The notes under the pieces were generated by a model. That model did no database searches. It was not told where the DNA came from and was given only the letters and a program-made list of their open reading frames with translations. From NCBI GenBank assembly GCA_937926875.1, contig CALBAX010000052.1, positions 1 through 8,961 of the forward strand: a stretch of 8,961 bases of DNA, written 5' to 3'. The position numbers were made by a program, and so were the translations under genes. Of this stretch, positions 5,939 through 8,961 are shown piece by piece; positions within the stretch are counted from its first letter, which is position 1; each line of letters opens with the position of its first letter. Origin of the DNA: an uncultured Desulfovibrio sp. GTDB taxonomy: Bacteria > Desulfobacterota > Desulfovibrionia > Desulfovibrionales > Desulfovibrionaceae.

Positions 5939-7045
5939 TCAGGCCATGGCCGGATTGCCGCTGAGGATGGCCACGTTGGCCTGCACACTTTCCTGGACGA
6001 TGTCCGACACGGTCTGGAGCGTCTGCTCGGAGCGCTGCATCATTTCCTTGAGGTGTTCCACATCCAGCTCATTGGCCATGGCGATGCGTTCCAAAATGGC
6101 CTGCAAATGCTTCTGCTGGGCCTGCAGGTAGCTGATGTCCCTTTCGTTGACTGCGGAAGCGATGCTGGTGGCCGACTGGGCTATGGTGTTCGCCCCACCG
6201 GCCATGGTCGCCACGCGGGCCGTCCAGGAGGCCGCCTTCTGGATGGTCTGGGCCGTATCCGAAACAGCCTTGGTGGCTGTCTGGGCGACCTTTCCGGCCG
6301 CGCCTGCCGCCCCGGCACCAAAGGTGAGCGCCGTCAGGGCGATGGTGGTGGCAAGGTCCACGGCGAACTTCGTCCACTGGATCGCCGTATCGCTGGCGCC
6401 GCACGCCTCCATGATCTTGCCGACGATGAACGCCGGACTGAAGCCGGCCTTGCCGCCTGACGCCTCCTCCATGATGGAGCTGGTCAGCAGCGCCAGGCTC
6501 GCGACACCGACGGCGATGAGCGCCGCGCCGGAGCCGCCGGCCGCCAGGCCCACGGAACCGGCGGCGATCATGGCCACGGAACCGATGGCCGCCAAAGCCA
6601 TGCCAATATACTTGAACGCCTTGAGCAGGCCATCCAGAAAACTCTGGCTTTTGGCCTTTTCCAGCTGCTCCTGGATGGACTTGAGCTTTTCGTCATTGGC
6701 CATGGCGCGTTCCTGGGCGCGGGCCTCCAGCGAGGCCATACCGGCCTTTGTCTCGGTACGGCGCTGCTCGAAGCCTACAGCATCCAGCAGGGTCTCCAGA
6801 GAAAGGCCGCTCATGGTCAGACCGGACAGCGAGACCGTGGCGCTGCTCTTCGGGGCCGGCGCTTCAAGATCCGGCAGCAGCGAATCACCATTTGCAGCCA
6901 GGAAGGAGCGCAGCGCGCTGAGACTCTCTTCCAGATCCTTGACATCCAGGGTCTTGTTCGAACCTTGCTGGGTCGCTGCCAGTTGCAGCAGTGCGCTCAG
7001 ATCGGCCGTGGGCGTCCCGGACTGTGCTCCCTGAACCATACTCAT
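5939..7045 (-). CDS. sctE: T3SS major (large) translocator SctE, YopB/SseC/EspD-like (368 aa)
   Basis: The exported pore-forming subunit that inserts into the host membrane together with SctB. Residues 1-90 are polar, with no Sec signal. A coiled coil covers about 93-135. A long Ala/Gly-rich hydrophobic block at 145-188 (YIGMALAAIGSVAMIAAG onward) and a second at 226-252 form the membrane part. The C-terminal 303-352 is again coiled coil. This coil-hydrophobic-hydrophobic-coil order is typical of YopB/IpaB/EspD/SseC. Residues 195-222, between the hydrophobic blocks, include GFSPAFIVGKIMEACG, a pattern common in the family. The start at 7045 (MSMVQG) has AAGGAG 7 nt upstream; the ATG 45 codons earlier lies inside the chaperone gene and is rejected. 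It is shorter than YopB (about 400 aa) but complete. The gene is probably co-translated with the chaperone before it. Confidence 0.93.
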   Translation of the reverse strand: MSMVQGAQSGTPTADLSALLQLAATQQGSNKTLDVKDLEESLSALRSFLAANGDSLLPDLEAPAPKSSATVSLSGLTMSGLSLETLLDAVGFEQRRTETKAGMASLEARAQERAMANDEKLKSIQEQLEKAKSQSFLDGLLKAFKYIGMALAAIGSVAMIAAGSVGLAAGGSGAALIAVGVASLALLTSSIMEEASGGKAGFSPAFIVGKIMEACGASDTAIQWTKFAVDLATTIALTALTFGAGAAGAAGKVAQTATKAVSDTAQTIQKAASWTARVATMAGGANTIAQSATSIASAVNERDISYLQAQQKHLQAILERIAMANELDVEHLKEMMQRSEQTLQTVSDIVQESVQANVAILSGNPAMA

Positions 7046-7049
7046 AGCA

Positions 7050-7586
7050 TCACTCCTTGGACTGGGCCAGTGTGGCAAGCAGGGCACGGATACGGTCATG
7101 GGTGATCTTGTGCGCGGGGACGGAGGCATCGCCCAGCCCCAGGGCGGCGCGGAAGGAAGCCGCCGCGTTCTCGCCGTCACCCAGCTTCAGATAGCACAGG
7201 CCGCCATAGTAGAACGGTGCGGGATCCTTGAGCCCGCCGGCCACTCCTGCCATGCCGTAGGTGTCGATGGCCTGCTGCCAGGCTTCCCGGGCCTGCAGGC
7301 AACCGGCCAGCCCCATCCAGTAGCGGGGATCGTCACCATCATACATGCAGAGGCCGCGGAACATGCTCTCGGCATCCTTGTAGTTGCCCGCCTTGTACAG
7401 ATTGTAGGCATAGGCATAGCCGGATTCCAGAGTATCCTTGCTGATGTTGAACACATCGGCCAGGGTGGCCCCCTTTTCTAGGGCGGCCTGGATGGTGTGG
7501 AATTCCTTTTCCGTGAACCCTGCCGCCTTGGCCATGTCCAGCAGGGCGGACTGGATGTCTCTTTCCTGTTCAGTGATCTGACTCAT
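7050..7586 (-). CDS. sycD: Class II T3SS translocator chaperone, SycD/LcrH/SicA family (178 aa)
   Basis: A cytoplasmic TPR chaperone expected to bind SctE and SctB before export. Three TPR-like helix pairs are visible at about residues 52-85 (LESGYAYAYNLYKAGNYKDA), 86-119 (PRYWMGLAGCLQAREAWQQA) and 120-153 (PAPFYYGGLCYLKLGDGENA). An N-terminal helical part precedes them (1-50), containing GATLADVFNIS, which matches the family's typical GxTLxxLxxIS segment. I chose the ATG at 7586 because AAGGAG lies 4 bases upstream; an in-frame ATG 17 codons earlier has no such site and would add an uncharacteristic basic stretch. It sits 40 nt after the last filament gene and 4 nt before sctE, the usual place for this chaperone. 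The length is close to the family norm of about 160-170 aa. Confidence 0.92.
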   Translation of the reverse strand: MSQITEQERDIQSALLDMAKAAGFTEKEFHTIQAALEKGATLADVFNISKDTLESGYAYAYNLYKAGNYKDAESMFRGLCMYDGDDPRYWMGLAGCLQAREAWQQAIDTYGMAGVAGGLKDPAPFYYGGLCYLKLGDGENAAASFRAALGLGDASVPAHKITHDRIRALLATLAQSKE

Positions 7587-7606
7587 ACTCGCTCCTTGGG
7601 ATGGAT

Positions 7607-7627
7607 GCCGTCTGCCTGTCTGACGGC
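7607..7627 (-). other. Weak stem-loop after the last filament gene
   Basis: GCCGTC at 7607-7612 can pair with GACGGC at 7622-7627 around a 9-nt loop, overlapping the last base of the sctA copy 1 stop codon. The stem is short and no T-tract follows on the minus strand, so it is not a standard terminator. It may modestly separate the filament messages from the chaperone message or protect their 3' end. This is inference. Confidence 0.3.
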
Positions 7628-8178
7628 TACTGGCCACGGGCCAGATTGGTGAGGGTCTGGTTGGAGTTGGCTATCTGGGTGTTGGCGCCCTGCAGATAGG
7701 AGTTGTACTGGCCCATGTAGTCCTGGACATAGACCATCTCCTGCTGTGTACCGGTGCCCAGCTCTTCCAGACGGCTTTCCAGCGAGGTGATGGCCACGTC
7801 CCATTCGTCCTTGCCGAGGATGTAGTCCCCGTCGCCATTGGGATATGCCAGCTTGTGGGCATCCATGTAATCCACCATTTCCTGGGACATGGGGTAACAA
7901 TCCTTGCCTGTGACCGTAACGCCATTGATGCTGGTCATCCCCACTCCCGTGCCGCTGTTGCCGTCGGCCTGGGCCTGCCGGGCCTCGTTGAGCAGCTGGG
8001 AAACGAGCTTCTGCTCGTCCTGCGCCTTGGCGATGGCATCCATCTTGTCCATGGCCTGGGTCTTGGCGGTCCCGGCCAGCTCCAGCTGCAACTTGGCGAA
8101 CATCAGTTGCAGGCTCGTGGTGGGGCCCAGCTCACCGAAAGAAACGGAGGACGTTGAGGAAAAATTGACCTGGCTCAT
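7627..8178 (-). CDS. sctA: EspA/SseB-like T3SS filament/tip protein, copy 1 (183 aa)
   Basis: A shorter paralogue of the neighbouring filament gene. Residues 1-76 differ from it at only four positions (36, 51, 70, 73), and the last 50 residues are almost identical. The centre (residues 77-96) is unrelated in sequence and about 27 residues shorter, with a lone Cys at 94. Residues 114-125 read NGDGDYILGKDE between two predicted helices and fit the spacing of an EF-hand calcium loop; the paralogue lacks most of the acidic ligands. The same AAAGGA ribosome site precedes the ATG. The stop is TAG, not TAA as in the other copies, and the 3' flank differs, so this is the last unit of the array. The role is the same as for copy 2: an exported filament or tip subunit, possibly an alternative or mixed subunit. 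Confidence 0.85.
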   Translation of the reverse strand: MSQVNFSSTSSVSFGELGPTTSLQLMFAKLQLELAGTAKTQAMDKMDAIAKAQDEQKLVSQLLNEARQAQADGNSGTGVGMTSINGVTVTGKDCYPMSQEMVDYMDAHKLAYPNGDGDYILGKDEWDVAITSLESRLEELGTGTQQEMVYVQDYMGQYNSYLQGANTQIANSNQTLTNLARGQ

Positions 8179-8202
8179 AGCATTTCCTTTGTCGGCCGCA
8201 GA

Positions 8203-8835
8203 TTATTGGCCACGGGCCAGATTGGTAAGGGTCTGGTTGGAGTTGGCGATCTGGGTGTTGGCGCCCTGCAGATAGGAGTTGTACTGGCCCATGTAGTCCT
8301 GGACGTAGACCATCTCCTGCTGGGTATTGGTGCCCAGCTCTTCCAGACGGCTTTCCAGGGCCGTGATGGCCACATCCCATTCGTCGGCGCTGTGCGAATG
8401 GTTGTTGCCGGTCTTGTCATAGGCAAGGCCGTGCGCATCCATGTAGTCTACCATCTCCTGGCTCATAAAGGTCGCGTTATTGCCTTTGGGCACGGTCTCA
8501 GTGACCGTCTCATAGACCACGTTGCCCTGAGCATCATGCACCACGTTGCCGTTGGCATCCTCCTTGGGGACTTCATAGGTCTGGGTCTTTTCCGCATCAT
8601 TGCCAACACCGGAGTTGGCATCAGCCTTGGCCTGACGGGCCTCGTTGAGCAGCTGGGAAACGAGCTTCTGCTCGTCCTGTGCCGTGGCGATGGCATCCAT
8701 CTTGTCCATGGCCTGGGTCTTGGCAGTCTCGGCCAGTTCCAGCTGCAGCTTGGCGAACATCAGCTGCAGGCTCGTGGTGGGGCCCAGCTCACCGAAAGAA
8801 ACGGAGGACGTCGAGGAAAAATTGACCTGGCTCAT
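8203..8835 (-). CDS. sctA: EspA/SseB-like T3SS filament/tip protein, copy 2 (210 aa)
   Basis: Likely a secreted hydrophilic translocator that forms the extracellular filament or needle tip connecting the needle to the translocon pore. The N-terminus is Ser/Thr-rich (residues 5-14), as expected for a type III export signal, and there is no Sec signal peptide. Residues 22-70 form a predicted coiled coil beginning LQLMFAKLQ, which recalls the LMFA segment of EspA. Residues 77-123 are a loop unique to this copy, containing two 8-residue repeats (DANGNVVH, DAQGNVVY). Residues 124-138 (SQEMVDYMDAH) resemble the PDEVISYI region of EspA, and 150-210 form a long C-terminal helix. The start has AAAGGA upstream at good spacing. 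Family assignment rests on architecture and on its place directly before the SycD-type chaperone and SctE. It could equally be called SseB-like. Confidence 0.85.
   Translation of the reverse strand: MSQVNFSSTSSVSFGELGPTTSLQLMFAKLQLELAETAKTQAMDKMDAIATAQDEQKLVSQLLNEARQAKADANSGVGNDAEKTQTYEVPKEDANGNVVHDAQGNVVYETVTETVPKGNNATFMSQEMVDYMDAHGLAYDKTGNNHSHSADEWDVAITALESRLEELGTNTQQEMVYVQDYMGQYNSYLQGANTQIANSNQTLTNLARGQ
8516..8550 (-). repeat. Short internal direct repeat (24-nt period) in filament copy 2
   Basis: The 11-mer ACCACGTTGCC occurs on the plus strand at 8516-8526 and 8540-8550. It encodes the repeated GNVV core of the motifs DANGNVVH and DAQGNVVY (residues 93-108). It lies in the loop that is absent from copy 1 and suggests that the loop grew by local duplication. 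Confidence 0.75.
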
Positions 8836-8859
8836 AGCATTTCCTTTGTCGGCCGCAGC

Positions 8860-8961
8860 TTATTGACCACGGGCCAGATTGGTAAGGGTCTGGTTGGAGT
8901 TGGCGATCTGGGTGTTGGCGCCCTGCAGATAGGAGTTGTACTGGCCCATGTAGTCCTGGAC
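8860..8961 (-). CDS. sctA: EspA/SseB-like filament protein, copy 3 (C-terminal 33 codons only)
   Basis: This is the 3' end of a third filament gene cut by the window edge; its start lies beyond base 8961. The 33 visible residues, from VQDYMGQYNSY to LARGQ, are identical to the C-terminus of the next copy downstream. Over the 102 shared bases, stop codon included, I see one difference, a silent change in the penultimate Gly codon. The stop is TAA at 8862-8860. The 24-nt spacer to the following copy is nearly identical to the next spacer, so the unit repeats as a whole. The C-terminus is the predicted amphipathic helix that in EspA-type proteins builds the filament core. Whether the missing N-terminal part is intact cannot be judged here. 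Confidence 0.85.
   Translation of the reverse strand, partial: VQDYMGQYNSYLQGANTQIANSNQTLTNLARGQ

Larger units (their letters stand above)
7627..8961 (-). repeat. Tandem array of filament genes
   Basis: Three head-to-tail units, each a filament gene plus its upstream spacer. The two complete spacers, 8836-8859 and 8179-8202, match at 23 of 24 bases. Stop-to-stop distances are 657 and 576 nt; the difference is mostly the central loop of the genes. The array continues beyond the right edge, so the total copy number is unknown. Confidence 0.9.

Noticed and set aside
4572..6131. Plus-strand open frame of 519 codons opposite the CesT-like gene, sctB and the end of sctE
   Set aside because: It runs across three well-supported minus-strand genes and the gap between them, has a Leu/Arg/His-rich random composition, and no family features.
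6135..7034. Plus-strand open frame of 299 codons opposite sctE, rich in Ala and Met with apparent hydrophobic stretches
   Set aside because: The apparent membrane-like segments are the complement of the Ala/Gly-rich translocator helices. The real gene is on the other strand with a good ribosome site and family architecture.

Overview
The window is the core of a type III secretion (injectisome) gene cluster from a GC-rich Gram-negative bacterium. Every convincing gene lies on the minus strand, so the reading order runs from high to low coordinates. No RNA gene, insertion sequence, CRISPR array or plus-strand gene was found. Family resemblances and gene order point to the SPI-2/LEE (Ssa-Esc) branch of injectisomes: an EspA/SseB-like filament protein, SctE and SctB translocators, a SsaC-SsaD-SsaE-like run, and needle followed by a YscG-like co-chaperone. 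GC content and gene style would fit a Desulfovibrio-like host, but this is only a guess because no taxonomic marker is present.

Layout in transcription order. (1) 8961-7627: three tandem copies of an EspA/SseB-like filament gene (sctA). The first is cut by the window edge; the other two encode 210 and 183 aa. (2) 7586-5139: an SycD/LcrH-type TPR chaperone, the large translocator SctE (368 aa) and the small translocator SctB (259 aa), closely spaced. (3) 5138-5024: a 115-nt gap with a strong hairpin right after sctB and a possible promoter. (4) 5023-887: a class I (CesT-like) chaperone, secretin SctC, inner-membrane ring protein SctD and a small SsaE/YscE-like needle co-chaperone. These four are chained by short stop/start overlaps, two of them with TTG or GTG starts. 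(5) 886-64: needle protein SctF, flanked on both sides by inverted repeats, then a YscG-like TPR co-chaperone. (6) 24-1: the first 8 codons of the next gene, by position probably sctI, which continues outside.

Together the genes encode the two membrane rings (SctC, SctD), the needle with its two-part chaperone, an extracellular filament or tip, the host-membrane pore (SctE/SctB) and the chaperones that keep the translocators soluble. Export ATPase, export gate and clear effector genes are not in the window.

The most interesting features are the tandem filament genes with near-identical ends and unrelated centres, an EF-hand-like loop in one of them, the shared MGQYN helix between filament and needle proteins, GNRA-capped hairpins directly after sctB and sctF, and the coupled non-ATG starts of the ring genes.
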